Shown one piece after another: positions 8,299-17,185 of a stretch of 64,000 nt of DNA; position 1 is the first letter of the stretch; every line of letters starts with the position of its first letter. The position numbers and the translations under genes were made by a program. The DNA comes from Streptomyces sp. SAI-127 (lineage in GTDB: Bacteria; Actinomycetota; Actinomycetes; Streptomycetales; Streptomycetaceae). The stretch is from positions 9,134,501 to 9,198,500 of the forward strand of contig NZ_JARXYJ010000001.1 in NCBI RefSeq assembly GCF_029894425.1, in the 5' to 3' direction. Below the pieces are notes generated by a model. The model had not been told where the DNA came from and made no database searches. It saw only the letters and a list, made by a program, of their open reading frames with translations.

Positions 8299-8529
8299 GT
8301 GACTCCACCTATGCGTACGTCCATCAGCGGCCCGGTGCTCACCTTGCTCGCCCCGGGATTCACCGCCCTGGCCCCCGGACCGGCGGCGGCGTGCGACCGG
8401 ACCGGCCCGCTGCCGGACTCCTTCGGCCGGTCCTCGACCGGCCCGCTGATCGGCCCCGAGCCGGACGCCGGCCATCCGCAACTGCCCTGGCGACCGGCCC
8501 TGTTGACCTGGACGAACTCCTCCCGCTGA
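8299..8529 (+). pseudogene. Remnant of secreted GH62 alpha-L-arabinofuranosidase (in-frame internal deletion)
   Basis: The frame begins with a signal-peptide-like segment (MRTSISGPVLTLLAPGF, ending AAAC), then DRTGPLPDSFGRSSTGPLIGP, which resembles the start of GH62 catalytic domains (LPSTYRWTSTGPLAQP), then jumps directly to QLPWRPALLTWTNSS, which resembles the GH62 C-terminus (SLPWRPGVLTLRR). About 270 central residues, including all catalytic acids, are missing. The reading frame is kept across the junction, so a small secreted peptide could still be made. GAGAGGGG precedes GTG at 8299; ATG at 8311 is the alternative start. Family resemblance is from memory of GH62 sequences. Confidence 0.55.
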
Positions 8530-8564
8530 TCGTGCTGATACCGCTGACCGAAAGGGGCAAGGAC

Positions 8565-9857
8565 GTGTCCACCACCCCCAGGAGACCGCTGAGTTCGGTG
8601 CTGCCGGCACTGCTGTCGTTACTCGCTGCGGCGATCTTCGCCGCACCCGCGGCCTCGGCCCGCACCGAGGCGGTGCCCACCGCGACCCTCACCGAGGTGA
8701 CCGACTTCGGTACGAATCCCAGCAATCTCCAGATGTACCTGTACGTGCCGGACAACGTCACCGCGCACCCCGCGGTCGTCGTGGCCGTGCACTACTGCAC
8801 CGGCTCCGGACCGGCCATGTACAACGGCACCGAGTGGGCCCAACTGGCCGACACCCACGGCTTCGTGGTGATCTACCCCTCGGTCACCCGGTCCAGCAAG
8901 TGCTTCGACGTGTCCTCGCCGCAGGCGCTGAAGCGGGGCGGCGGCAGCGACCCCGTCGGGATCAAGTCGATGATCGACTGGACGGTGAGCGCCTACTCCG
9001 CCGACACCAGTCGGATCTACGCCACCGGTATCTCCTCCGGCGCGATGATGACGAACGTCCTGCTCGGCGACTACCCGGACGTGTTCGCGGCGGGCGCGGC
9101 CTTCTCCGGCGTCCCCTTCGGCTGCTTCGCGACGACCGACGGCTCGGAGTGGAACAGCGCCTGCTCGGGCGGCACGATCGCCCACACCCCGCAGGAGTGG
9201 GGCGACCTGGTCCGCGCCGCCTACCCCGGCTACACCGGCACCCGGCCGCGCATGCAGGTGTGGCACGGCACCGAGGACGACGTGCTGCGCTACCCCAACT
9301 TCGGGGAGGAGGTCAAGCAGTGGACGAACGTCCTCGGCGTCAGCCAGACACCGGCCGCCACCGACTCACCCGTCTCCGGCTGGACCCGCACCCGCTACGG
9401 CGCCACCGGTGACCGGGCGCCCGTCGAGGCGATCAGCCTCCAGGGCGTCGGCCACAACCTCTACGCCTGGGGCATGGCCTCCCGCGCCCTCACCTTCTTC
9501 GGCCTCGACAGCTCGGGCCCGGCCCCCCAACCCCAGCCGGGCGCCTGCAAGGTGACGGCCACGACCAACGCCTGGAACACGGGCCTGACGGCGTCAGTGA
9601 CCATCACCAACACCGGCACCACCGCGATCAACGGTTGGCAGCTGGCCTTCGCACTCCCCGCCGGCCAGACCATCACCAACGGCTGGGGCGCCACGTACAC
9701 CCCGTCCTCCGGCGCGGTGACGGCGACGAACGCGACGTACAACAGCACGATCGCGCCCAACGCGAGCGTCAGCATCGGGTACCAGGCGAATCACGGCGGG
9801 AACAGCGCGGCGCCGGGGGCGTTCACACTCAACGGGACGACCTGTACGGCGAGTTGA
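8565..9857 (+). CDS. Secreted CE1-type esterase (PHB depolymerase/feruloyl esterase family) with C-terminal CBM2
   Basis: An extracellular alpha/beta-hydrolase for plant-wall esters or polyhydroxyalkanoates. It opens with a signal peptide (LLSLLAAAIFAAPAASA). The catalytic domain (~residues 35-310) shows VVAVHYCTGSGPAMYN for the oxyanion region, the nucleophile elbow GISSGAMM, a VWHGTEDDVLRY segment with the acid, and GVGHNLYAW with the catalytic histidine. A short Pro/Gln linker (PAPQPQPGA) leads to a CBM2 module (~100 residues, CKVTATTNAWNTG to TCTAS) with the terminal cysteine pair. GTG at 8565 follows GAAAGGGG. The cellulose-binding module and adjacent pectinases favour feruloyl or acetyl-xylan esterase over PHB depolymerase. 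Confidence 0.85.
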   Translation: MSTTPRRPLSSVLPALLSLLAAAIFAAPAASARTEAVPTATLTEVTDFGTNPSNLQMYLYVPDNVTAHPAVVVAVHYCTGSGPAMYNGTEWAQLADTHGFVVIYPSVTRSSKCFDVSSPQALKRGGGSDPVGIKSMIDWTVSAYSADTSRIYATGISSGAMMTNVLLGDYPDVFAAGAAFSGVPFGCFATTDGSEWNSACSGGTIAHTPQEWGDLVRAAYPGYTGTRPRMQVWHGTEDDVLRYPNFGEEVKQWTNVLGVSQTPAATDSPVSGWTRTRYGATGDRAPVEAISLQGVGHNLYAWGMASRALTFFGLDSSGPAPQPQPGACKVTATTNAWNTGLTASVTITNTGTTAINGWQLAFALPAGQTITNGWGATYTPSSGAVTATNATYNSTIAPNASVSIGYQANHGGNSAAPGAFTLNGTTCTAS

Positions 9858-9879
9858 GCATCCCACACCGTTGTCCTCA

Positions 9880-9914
9880 GGCGGGACGTCGGCACAGTGT
9901 GCGGGCGTCCCGCC
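9880..9914. terminator. Hairpin terminator between convergent genes
   Basis: GGCGGGACG and CGTCCCGCC form a 9-bp stem; the loop can make a second small GCAC/GTGC stem. It separates the esterase from the oppositely oriented old yellow enzyme. Confidence 0.6.
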
Positions 9915-9937
9915 GGGAGCGCGGCAGACCCCGCCCG

Positions 9938-11017
9938 TCAGACCGACCGGTGGTACTGCTCCGGAACACGCACCTCTCCGCCCAGTTCCCGCGCGGCATG
10001 CCGCGCCCAGGACGGGTTCCGGAGCAGTTCGCGGCCCAGCAGCACCGCGTCCGCCTCGCCGTTGGAGAGGATCTTCTCGGCCTGTCCGGTCTCCGTGATG
10101 AGGCCGACCGCGGCGACCGGGAGGGTGGTCTCCGCCTTGACGCGGGCGGCGAAGGGGACCTGGTAGCCGGGGCCGACCGGGATGCGGACGCCCGCCGCGT
10201 TGCCGCCGGTGGAGACGTCGAGGAGGTCGATGCCGTGGGCCTGGAGGTCGTGGGCGAAGCGGACGGTGTCGTCCGGGGTCCAGCCGCCCTCCTCCAGCCA
10301 GTCGGTCGCCGAGATGCGGAAGAAGAGGGGCTTGTCGTCGGGCCAGACCTCGCGCACCGCGTCGACGACCTCCAGCGCGAAGCGGGTGCGGTTCTCGTAG
10401 GAGCCGCCGTACTCGTCGGTGCGGTGATTGCTGTGCGGGGAGAGGAAGTTGCCGATCAGATAGCCGTGGGCGCCGTGAATCTCGGCGACTTCGAAACCGG
10501 CGGCGAGAGCGCGGCGGGCCGCCTCTGCGAACTGACCCACCACCTCCGTGATCTGATCGTTCGTCAGCTCTGCCGGCACCGGGTGCTTCGTGTCGTACGC
10601 CAGCGCGCTGGGGCCCAGCGGCTGCCATCCCAGCGCGTCCGGGGCGAGCGGCGCGCCGCCCTTCCACGGCTGGTCGGTGGACGCCTTGCGGCCGGCATGC
10701 GCGAGCTGGATGCCCGGAACGGTGCCCTGCGAGACCAGGAAGCGGGTGATGCGGCGGAACGCCTCGACCTGGGTGTCGTTCCAGATGCCGAGGTCGTAGG
10801 GGGAGATGCGGCCCTCGGGGCTGACGCCGGTGGCCTCGACGATGATCAGGCCCGTGCCGCCGGCCGCGCGCGCCGCGTAGTGCGCGAAGTGCCAGTCGTT
10901 CGGGGCGCCGGTCTCGGGACCATGGGGAGCGGCCGAGTACTGGCACATCGGCGGCATCCACACCCGGTTCGGGATCGTCACGTCGCGGAGGGTGTAGGGC
11001 TCGAAGAGTGCGCTCAC
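9938..11017 (-). CDS. NADH:flavin oxidoreductase, old yellow enzyme family (YqjM-like)
   Basis: An FMN-dependent ene-reductase that reduces activated C=C bonds with NAD(P)H. Motifs read in order: IPNRVWMPPMCQYSA, with the YqjM-class cysteine that tunes FMN, IQLAHAGRKA, EIHGAHGYLIGNFLSPHSNHRTDEYGG with the substrate-binding His pair, and AVGLITETGQAEKIL followed by LLGRELLRNP for phosphate binding. Length ~360 residues is normal. GTG at 11017 has GGAG six bases upstream and gives the common start VSALFEPYTL; ATG at 11027-11029 is four codons earlier. Divergent from an ArsR-type regulator with an inverted repeat between them, a frequent repressor-enzyme arrangement. Confidence 0.9.
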   Translation of the reverse strand: MSALFEPYTLRDVTIPNRVWMPPMCQYSAAPHGPETGAPNDWHFAHYAARAAGGTGLIIVEATGVSPEGRISPYDLGIWNDTQVEAFRRITRFLVSQGTVPGIQLAHAGRKASTDQPWKGGAPLAPDALGWQPLGPSALAYDTKHPVPAELTNDQITEVVGQFAEAARRALAAGFEVAEIHGAHGYLIGNFLSPHSNHRTDEYGGSYENRTRFALEVVDAVREVWPDDKPLFFRISATDWLEEGGWTPDDTVRFAHDLQAHGIDLLDVSTGGNAAGVRIPVGPGYQVPFAARVKAETTLPVAAVGLITETGQAEKILSNGEADAVLLGRELLRNPSWARHAARELGGEVRVPEQYHRSV

Positions 11018-11053
11018 GGCGGGCTCCATTCATCAAGACCGGTGGTGGACTCG

Positions 11054-11069
11054 TACGATAGGCATCGTA
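11054..11069. promoter_or_regulatory. Inverted repeat, candidate ArsR-type operator
   Basis: TACGAT-AGGC-ATCGTA is a perfect 6-4-6 inverted repeat in the 150-base divergent region between the old yellow enzyme and the ArsR-family gene. It probably controls one or both; inferred from position and symmetry. Confidence 0.5.
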
Positions 11070-11170
11070 GTACGTCGAATGTCAAACTACGAAAGGTCTC
11101 GTACAATGGGATTCCCGAGGACCGGCCCAGGGCCGGGGAGCCCCGGGAAACCCGGAGAAGTGGAGCCGCC

Positions 11171-11524
11171 GTGACCTCCCCCGCCGTCAGCAGTCGTGCC
11201 CTTCCGCACCCCGAGCGCGGCGAGATCCGGCTGGAGGGCATCCTGCACGCCCTGTCCGACCCGATGCGTCTGCAGATCGTGCGAGAACTCGCCGCGGTCA
11301 GCGACGAGCTCTCCTGTTCGCACTTCGATCTGCCCGTCACCAAGTCGACGACCACCCACCACTTCCGTGTGTTGCGCGAGAGTGGAGTGATCCGGCAGGT
11401 CTACCGGGGCACCGCCAAGATGAACGGCCTGCGCCGGGACGACCTAGACGACCTCTTCCCGGGACTTCTCGACGCCCTCCTCGGCGCCGCCGCCCGCCAG
11501 GCCGTCCGGCTCGGGAGCGGCTGA
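11171..11524 (+). CDS. ArsR-family helix-turn-helix transcriptional regulator
   Basis: A 117-residue winged-helix repressor. The start GTG follows GGAG closely. HTH region: LHALSDPMRLQIVRELA, then CSHFDLPVTKSTTTHHFRVLRESGVI with the recognition helix, and a wing at YRGTAKMNGLRRDDLD. No metal-site cysteine pair of the classic ELCVCDL type is seen: the single Cys (LSCSHFDL) suggests a redox or ligand sensor rather than a metal sensor. It is divergent from the flavin oxidoreductase, its likely target. Its last 81 bases overlap the end of the convergent NCS2 permease gene. Confidence 0.85.
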   Translation: MTSPAVSSRALPHPERGEIRLEGILHALSDPMRLQIVRELAAVSDELSCSHFDLPVTKSTTTHHFRVLRESGVIRQVYRGTAKMNGLRRDDLDDLFPGLLDALLGAAARQAVRLGSG

Positions 11525-12832
11525 GTCGGCCTTCCCGGGCAGGTGGTTGAAGAGCAGGTTCAGCACGATCGCCGTCAGACAGCCCGCGCTGATGCCGCTG
11601 TTCATCACCGTCTGGAACCAGTCGGGGAACTTCTCGTAGATCGTCGGCACGCCGACCGGCAGCACGCCCATGGCCACCGAGACGGCCACCACGGTCAGGT
11701 TGTTGTTGCCCTTGAAGTCGACCTGGGTGAGAGTCCGCAGACCGCTCGCCGCGACCGTCCCGAACATCACCAGGCCCGCCCCGCCCAGCACCGGAGCCGG
11801 TACGGCCGCGACCACAGCGCCCAGCTTGGGCAGCAGGCCCAGCAGGACCAGGATGCCGCCGGCCGTGGCGACGACCCAGCGGCTGCGCACCCGGGTCATG
11901 CCGACGAGCCCGACGTTCTGGGCGTACGCCGTGTACGGGAAGGTGTTGAAGACACCGCCGAGCACGGTCGACAGGCCGTCGGCGCGCAGGCCGTCCGAGA
12001 GGGAGCGCGGCTCGACCCTGCGGTCCGTCATCTCGCCCACCGCGATCAGGTCACCGGTCGTCTCGGTCATCGTCACCAGTGCCACCACCAGCATCGACAC
12101 GATCGCCGAGAACTCGAAGGTCGGCGCCCCGAAGTGGAAGGGCGTGCTGATCCCGACCCAGTCCGCGTCACCGACCCCGTCGAAGTCCGTGAACCCGAAG
12201 GGGACGGCCACCGCCAGGCCGACCACGATGCCGATCAGTACCGCGATCCGGCTCAGGAACGCCGGCGCGAACCGCTGCACGCCCAGCACCACCACCAGGA
12301 CGAACACGGCGAGCGCGATGTTCTTCGGGGCGCCGAAGTCGGCCGATCCGACGCCACCCGCGACCCAGTTGCCGGCTACCGGCAGCAGCGAGATGCCGAT
12401 GATCAGGATCACCGTGCCCGTGACCAGCGGCGGGAAGAAGCGGAGCAACTTGCCGAAGACGGGCGCGAGCAACATGATCGCGAGGCCCGCGACGATCACC
12501 GAGCCGTAGATCGCCGGGAGTCCGCCGCCCGTCGTGCCGATCAGGACCATCGGTGACACGGCCGCGAAGGTGCAGCCCTGCATGATCGGGAGTCGTACGC
12601 CGAAACGCCAGAAGCCGATGCACTGGATGAGCGTGGCGATACCGCACACCAGGAGGTCGGCGGTGATCAGATACGCCAGATCCGCGGGCGACAGCTTCAT
12701 CGCGCCGCCGACGATCAGGGGGACGGCCACGGCACCCGCGTACATCGCGAGGACGTGCTGGAGGCCGAAGGCGGCGAGCTGCCGTACCGGGGGTACTTCG
12801 TCTACGGGGTGCACAGGGGTGGTTTGAGCCAT
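11444..12832 (-). CDS. NCS2/NAT family nucleobase:cation symporter (xanthine/uracil permease)
   Basis: An integral membrane importer for purines or pyrimidines, ~462 residues with 12-14 hydrophobic segments. It opens with the family block QLAAFGLQHVLAMYAGAVAVPLI. The transport-path glutamate lies in VTMTETTGDLIAVGE and the NAT signature is present as AYAQNVGLVGMTRVRSR (QN-x-G…T…SR). The sequence is closest in style to the xanthine/uric acid permeases (PbuX/UacT). The start ATG at 12832 gives the normal N-terminus. It follows the FprA-like gene on the same strand after 90 bases. The C-terminus overlaps the convergent ArsR gene. Confidence 0.9.
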   Translation of the reverse strand: MAQTTPVHPVDEVPPVRQLAAFGLQHVLAMYAGAVAVPLIVGGAMKLSPADLAYLITADLLVCGIATLIQCIGFWRFGVRLPIMQGCTFAAVSPMVLIGTTGGGLPAIYGSVIVAGLAIMLLAPVFGKLLRFFPPLVTGTVILIIGISLLPVAGNWVAGGVGSADFGAPKNIALAVFVLVVVLGVQRFAPAFLSRIAVLIGIVVGLAVAVPFGFTDFDGVGDADWVGISTPFHFGAPTFEFSAIVSMLVVALVTMTETTGDLIAVGEMTDRRVEPRSLSDGLRADGLSTVLGGVFNTFPYTAYAQNVGLVGMTRVRSRWVVATAGGILVLLGLLPKLGAVVAAVPAPVLGGAGLVMFGTVAASGLRTLTQVDFKGNNNLTVVAVSVAMGVLPVGVPTIYEKFPDWFQTVMNSGISAGCLTAIVLNLLFNHLPGKADSAAPEPDGLAGGGAEEGVEKSREEVV

Positions 12833-12922
12833 GTCCGAGACCGTAAGCGTCTTGAACAGTTTGTTGATTGCGGGGGTGTTGCCGGTTCGTTGCCCGGTGC
12901 GGGCCAGGAGGTGCACGTGCCC

Positions 12923-14263
12923 CTAAGAAGCACTGCCGTGCACCGCGTTCATCAGGGACTGCCAGTCCGGGAGTTTCACCACGCCCCGGCCCAGGGACGC
13001 GCCGAGCTCCGCTTCCGCCCGCTCGATCGCACACCAACCCGCCCACTCCACCGGTTCGGCGCCCTCCGCCCGCAGTGCGTCAAGCGGGTCTTCGCGCAGA
13101 TCTTTGTGTACGAGCGTGGGGGCGTCCTCGAGCAACGAGGTCACCGTCTCCTTGGCGTCCGGGCGGTTGGTGCCGATCACGCCGGTCGGGCCGCGCTTGA
13201 TCCAGCCGGCCACGTACTCACCCTGGACGGCGGAACAGCCGTGCACGACACGCCCGTCGACGTTGGGTACGGTCCCGCTCTCGGTGTCGAACGGCAGTCC
13301 CTCCACCGGCATCCCCCGGTAGCCCACCGAGCGCAGCACCAACTGGGCCTCGAGCTCCTCGAATTCACCGGTGCCGCGCACGCCGCCGCGCCCGTCCGGC
13401 ACCGTCCTCTCGAAGCGGACCGCGCCCACGCGGCCGCCGTCGGCGAGGAGTTCGACGGGACGCAGGAAGAAGCGCAACGAGATCCGGCGGGAGGCCGGTG
13501 GTGACTCCGCGGCCGCCCAGCCCCGCAGCACCTCCACGTTCCGGCGCTGCGGCGCCGGCAGGGGAGAGGGGTCCAGGTACGCCGGGTCCAGCGCCAACTC
13601 CGCCGCGTTCACGGCCACTTCGGTGTCCGGCAGTGAACCCAGCTCGCGCAGCTCCTTGGTGGTGAAGCGGGCCTGGGAAGGGCCCCGCCGGCCCACCATG
13701 TGGACCTCCGTCACCCGGCTGGCGGCCAGCGCGGTGAGCGCCGGATGCGGCATGTCGGTCGGGCTGAGCTCCGTCACCCCGCGGGCCAGCATCCGCGTCA
13801 CGTCGACCGCGACGTTCCCCACACCGATGACCACCGCCGACCGGGCGCCGACCACGAAACCGTCGGCCGTGGAGTCGGGATGCGCGCTGTACCAGGACAC
13901 GAACTCCGTCGCCGACCAGCTGCCCGGCAGATCCTCACCCGGGATCCCCAGATGCCGGTCGGTCGCGGCGCCCACGCAGTACACGACGGCGTGGTACAGC
14001 TCGCGCAGCCGCGCGGTCGGCACCCCGCCCGGGCCGATCTCGACGCCGCCGAGAAACCGCACCCGCTCGTGTTCCAGCACCGTCCGCAGGTTGTTCTGGA
14101 GCGATTTGATCTTCTCGTGGTCCGGTGCCACGCCGTAGCGCACCAGGCCGTACGGGCACGGCAGCCGGTCCAGGACATCGACGAGCACGTCCGGATCCTG
14201 CTGGACGAGGCTCTGGGCGGTGTAGCACCCGCTGGGCCCGGAGCCGACGACGGCGACACGCAT
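12923..14263 (-). CDS. FAD-dependent ferredoxin/adrenodoxin-NADP+ reductase (FprA-like)
   Basis: A cytoplasmic flavoprotein of the adrenodoxin-reductase/FprA type that passes electrons between NADPH and ferredoxins, often to supply P450s. The N-terminal FAD fold starts MRVAVVGSGPSGCYTAQSL and continues with PCPYGLVRYGVAPDHEKIK, diagnostic for the family. A second Rossmann motif VVIGVGNVAVDVTRML and the following GRRGPSQARFT bind NADPH. The C-terminal EYVAGWIKRGPTGVIGTNR closes the FAD site. Length 446 is typical. There is no ferredoxin or P450 gene beside it, so its partner is unknown. Confidence 0.9.
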   Translation of the reverse strand: MRVAVVGSGPSGCYTAQSLVQQDPDVLVDVLDRLPCPYGLVRYGVAPDHEKIKSLQNNLRTVLEHERVRFLGGVEIGPGGVPTARLRELYHAVVYCVGAATDRHLGIPGEDLPGSWSATEFVSWYSAHPDSTADGFVVGARSAVVIGVGNVAVDVTRMLARGVTELSPTDMPHPALTALAASRVTEVHMVGRRGPSQARFTTKELRELGSLPDTEVAVNAAELALDPAYLDPSPLPAPQRRNVEVLRGWAAAESPPASRRISLRFFLRPVELLADGGRVGAVRFERTVPDGRGGVRGTGEFEELEAQLVLRSVGYRGMPVEGLPFDTESGTVPNVDGRVVHGCSAVQGEYVAGWIKRGPTGVIGTNRPDAKETVTSLLEDAPTLVHKDLREDPLDALRAEGAEPVEWAGWCAIERAEAELGASLGRGVVKLPDWQSLMNAVHGSAS

Positions 14264-14368
14264 GCTTCCAGGATCGCACCGCCACCGCTCCGCTGACAGG
14301 GTGCTGCGCCTCGCACGCGTACGCGTGTCCGTTCCTATGGAATGTGATCATGCGGTTACGTTGCGTGC

Positions 14369-14890
14369 GTGCTGGAAGCATCCATTCTTCATCTTTCCGA
14401 TCGTCGTCCGGCGGACGGCAGCGTGTCCGTGTGGCCCGCGTGGAAAGTGCGGGAGGACGGGGGCACGATGGCCTGGTTCCACGTCCGGCTGGCCTTCGCC
14501 GACGGTGCCCGGGTGGACACGCTCGCGGTGGTGGCCGGAGGCGGCGTGTCCCTGGAGGACGTACGGGCCCGGCCGGCGCTGTCGCTCGAGGACCTGGGCG
14601 CCCTCGCCGGCTGGATCGAGGGCCCGCTCTTCGAGGCCTGTGGGGTGACGCCTCCCGCTGCCGCTGCCGCTGCCGCCGAGCAGCTGGTCAGCCGCGCCCG
14701 CCCTGCCTGGCCGCGCGGCATGGAAGGGCGCTGGTTGATCGCCCAGGAGTACCGAGCCGCACAGGAGGACGGCGTCGACCCGGTCCTCGCGGTGATGGGC
14801 GCGACCGGCCACAGCCGCCGCAAGTCGCTCAGGCTCATCTCCCGGGCGCGCGACGCGGGTTTTCTGACCCCACGTCACGCAAGGCGCTGA
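14369..14890 (+). CDS. Conserved hypothetical protein, DUF6214-like
   Basis: A 173-residue soluble protein that resembles a Streptomyces family I recall as DUF6214 (pattern: WPAWKVREDGGTMAWFHVRLAF…LEDVRARPALSLEDLGALAGWIEGPLFEACG). The C-terminal third (EGRWLIAQEYRAAQEDGVDPVLAVMGATGHSR, then RKSLRLISRARDAGF) looks like a helical, possibly DNA-binding module reminiscent of sequences found in actinomycete helix-turn-helix proteins. No catalytic motif was recognised. The GTG at 14369 is the earliest plausible start; ATG at 14468 would cut off a conserved segment. Function unknown. Confidence 0.6.
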   Translation: MLEASILHLSDRRPADGSVSVWPAWKVREDGGTMAWFHVRLAFADGARVDTLAVVAGGGVSLEDVRARPALSLEDLGALAGWIEGPLFEACGVTPPAAAAAAAEQLVSRARPAWPRGMEGRWLIAQEYRAAQEDGVDPVLAVMGATGHSRRKSLRLISRARDAGFLTPRHARR

Positions 14891-14917
14891 ACGTACGAGT
14901 TCACTGAAACGCCCCGT

Positions 14918-15586
14918 TCAGAGCATGTCCCGCATCCGGTTGATCTCGCTCGTCTGCTGGGCGACCACGTCGTCGGCCATCTCCTCGATCCGGATGTTGT
15001 TGCCCTGCCCCTTCACGTCCGTCGCCATGGTGATCGCCCCCTCGTGGTGAGTGATCATCAGCGTGAGGAAGAGCTCGTCGAACGCCTTCCCCTTCGCCGC
15101 GCGCAGCTTCTTCAGCTGGGCCTCGGTCGCCATGCCGGGCATCGTGGCGTGCGTGTGGCCGCCGCCCTTCTCGGACTGGCCGTGCTCCTTCAGCCAGGCC
15201 CCCATCGCGGCGATCTCCGGCCCCTGGGCGGCCGAGATCCGCTCGGCGAGTGCCTTGAGTCTCGTCGACTCGGCGCGGTCGGGGGCCAGTTCGGTCAGTT
15301 CCAGCGCCTGGGTGTGGTGCTCGATCATCATCCGCGCGTACGAGACGTCCGCCGAGTTGGGAGTGTCGTCGTCGGCCCGCTGCTCCTCGGCGTCCTGAGC
15401 GGAGAGCGTGCGGTTCGCCTCGCCCGGCTTGCCCGGCGCGAGCACCGAAGGCCCGGTCTCCGACGCCGACTTGGGATCCGCGTCGGAGTCGCAGCCCCCG
15501 AGGGCCAGGGCTGCCGCGGTGGCAAGGGTGGCCGCCAGCAGGGGCGCACGGCGGAAAAGCACAGTGGCCGCCCATGGTCCCTTCAT
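14918..15586 (-). CDS. DUF305 domain lipoprotein
   Basis: A 222-residue exported lipoprotein: after MKGPWAATVLFRRAPLL comes a hydrophobic segment ending LALGGC, a lipobox with the cysteine to be lipidated. Two copies of the DUF305 His-rich pattern follow: YARMMIEHHTQALELTEL and LTLMITHHEGAITMA, which form a four-helix bundle often linked to copper handling; a Met/His segment HTHATMPGMAT lies between them. The gene is divergent from the secreted LVIVD-repeat protein, an association common in Streptomyces, so both may act at the cell surface under shared control. The ATG at 15586 has only a weak ribosome binding site; 15619 is an alternative. Confidence 0.85.
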   Translation of the reverse strand: MKGPWAATVLFRRAPLLAATLATAAALALGGCDSDADPKSASETGPSVLAPGKPGEANRTLSAQDAEEQRADDDTPNSADVSYARMMIEHHTQALELTELAPDRAESTRLKALAERISAAQGPEIAAMGAWLKEHGQSEKGGGHTHATMPGMATEAQLKKLRAAKGKAFDELFLTLMITHHEGAITMATDVKGQGNNIRIEEMADDVVAQQTSEINRMRDML

Positions 15587-15682
15587 TACAGGTTCGTTGC
15601 CCTCTGTTGATCTGTGCATGGTGAAGACGATACTGCGGTGACGCGTGAACCGTTCCACATGAACGGCACAGGGAGGAAAACA

Positions 15683-17185
15683 GTGATCCTGTTGAAAGAG
15701 TCCCGAACCCGGCGCAGACGTCTGGGAGTTGCCACGGCCGCCGCGGGTCTCCTGGCCGCGCTGCTGACCGCAGGGCCGGCCGTCGCGACCCCCGACCCCG
15801 GGGACGGCCCGGCGGCGGGCAAGGGAGTGTCCAAGAGCACCGAGGCCGAGGTGAAGGCGGCGATCGCCGACGGCGAGATACCCGGCCAGGACGAGATCGT
15901 CCACTCCGACAACATCGAACACCTCGTCAACATCCCCAAGGACGCACTGCCCGGCACCAATTCGGACCTGGCCTTCCAGGGCAGGTACGCCTTCTCCGGC
16001 AACTACGACGGCTTCCGCATCTTCGACATCAGCAACCCGAAGGCGCCCAGGACCGTCGCCCAGGTGCTGTGCCCCGGCTCGCAGAACGACATCTCCGTCT
16101 CCGGGAACCTGCTGTTCCTGTCCACCGACTCCTCGCGCAGCGACAGCAGTTGCAGCAGCACCACCCAGCCCGCGACCGAGAAGTCGTCGTGGGAGGGCAT
16201 GAAGGTCTTCGACATCAGCGACAAGACCAACCCGAAGTACGTCGCAGCCGTGGAGACCGCCTGCGGCTCGCACACCCACACGCTGGTGCCCGAGCGCAGG
16301 AACGTCTACCTGTACGTCTCCTCGTACTCGCCGAACGCGACCTACCCCGACTGCCAGCCGCCGCACGACGGCATCTCCGTCATCAAGGTGCCCCGCAACG
16401 CGCCCGAGAAGGCGGCGGTCGTGGACTTCCCGGTGCTCTTCCCCGGCGAGGGTCCGGACGGCGGCGGCAACCCCGGTTCGCCCACCAACCCGGGTGTCTC
16501 CAAGACCACCGGCTGCCACGACATCACGGTGCTCCCGGACAAGGACCTGGCGGCGGGTGCCTGCATGGGTGACGGCATCCTGTTCTCCATCAAGGACCCG
16601 GAGAACCCGAAGGTCATCGACCGGGTGCAGGACAACGTGAACTTCGCGTTCTGGCACTCGGCCACCTTCAACCAGAAGGCGAACAAGGTCGTCTTCACCG
16701 ACGAGCTGGGCGGCGGCGGTGCGGCCACCTGCAACGCGGAGATCGGTCCGAACCGCGGTGCGGACGGCATCTACGACATCGTTGGCAAGGGCGACAAGCG
16801 CAAGCTCGTCTTCCGCAGCTACTTCAAGATCCCCCGCCACCAGTCGGCCGTCGAGGTGTGCGTGGCCCACAACGGCTCGCTGATCCCGGTCAAGGGCAAG
16901 GACATCATGGTCCAGGCCTGGTACCAGGGCGGTGTCTCCGTCTGGGACTTCACGGACTCCTCGCGCCCGAAGGAGATCGGCTACTTCGAGCGCGGCCCGG
17001 TGACCACCGAGCGCCTGACGACCGCCGGCTCGTGGTCGGCGTACTACTACAACGGCTACATCTACTCGAACGACATCGCCAAGGGCTTCGATGTCCTGAA
17101 ACTCAGCGACCGGCGCACGGATCCCGCCAAGAAGGTGCGGCTCGGCGAACTCAACGTCCAGACGCAGCCGGACTACTTCGACTGA
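15683..17185 (+). CDS. Secreted LVIVD repeat-containing protein
   Basis: A ~500-residue secreted beta-propeller-like protein. GTG at 15683 has GGGAGG six bases upstream and starts a signal peptide (RRRRLGVATAAAGLLAALL, cleavage near AVATPD). Repeated units end in a FDISNPKAP / FDISDKTNP / SIKDPENP / WDFTDSSRP pattern, the LVIVD-type repeat. Conserved cysteines (CPGSQ, SSCSS, ACGSHTH, DCQ, GCHD, GACMG, TCN, VCVAH) suggest disulfides, and GSHTHTL, CHDIT and WHSATF hold conserved histidines that could bind metal. Binding partner unknown. It pairs divergently with the DUF305 lipoprotein. Confidence 0.8.
   Translation: MILLKESRTRRRRLGVATAAAGLLAALLTAGPAVATPDPGDGPAAGKGVSKSTEAEVKAAIADGEIPGQDEIVHSDNIEHLVNIPKDALPGTNSDLAFQGRYAFSGNYDGFRIFDISNPKAPRTVAQVLCPGSQNDISVSGNLLFLSTDSSRSDSSCSSTTQPATEKSSWEGMKVFDISDKTNPKYVAAVETACGSHTHTLVPERRNVYLYVSSYSPNATYPDCQPPHDGISVIKVPRNAPEKAAVVDFPVLFPGEGPDGGGNPGSPTNPGVSKTTGCHDITVLPDKDLAAGACMGDGILFSIKDPENPKVIDRVQDNVNFAFWHSATFNQKANKVVFTDELGGGGAATCNAEIGPNRGADGIYDIVGKGDKRKLVFRSYFKIPRHQSAVEVCVAHNGSLIPVKGKDIMVQAWYQGGVSVWDFTDSSRPKEIGYFERGPVTTERLTTAGSWSAYYYNGYIYSNDIAKGFDVLKLSDRRTDPAKKVRLGELNVQTQPDYFD

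Noticed and set aside
8565..9857. Annotation as a PHB depolymerase
   Set aside because: The fold family includes PHB depolymerases, but the CBM2 module and pectinase neighbourhood make a plant-wall esterase more likely, so I kept the broader call.
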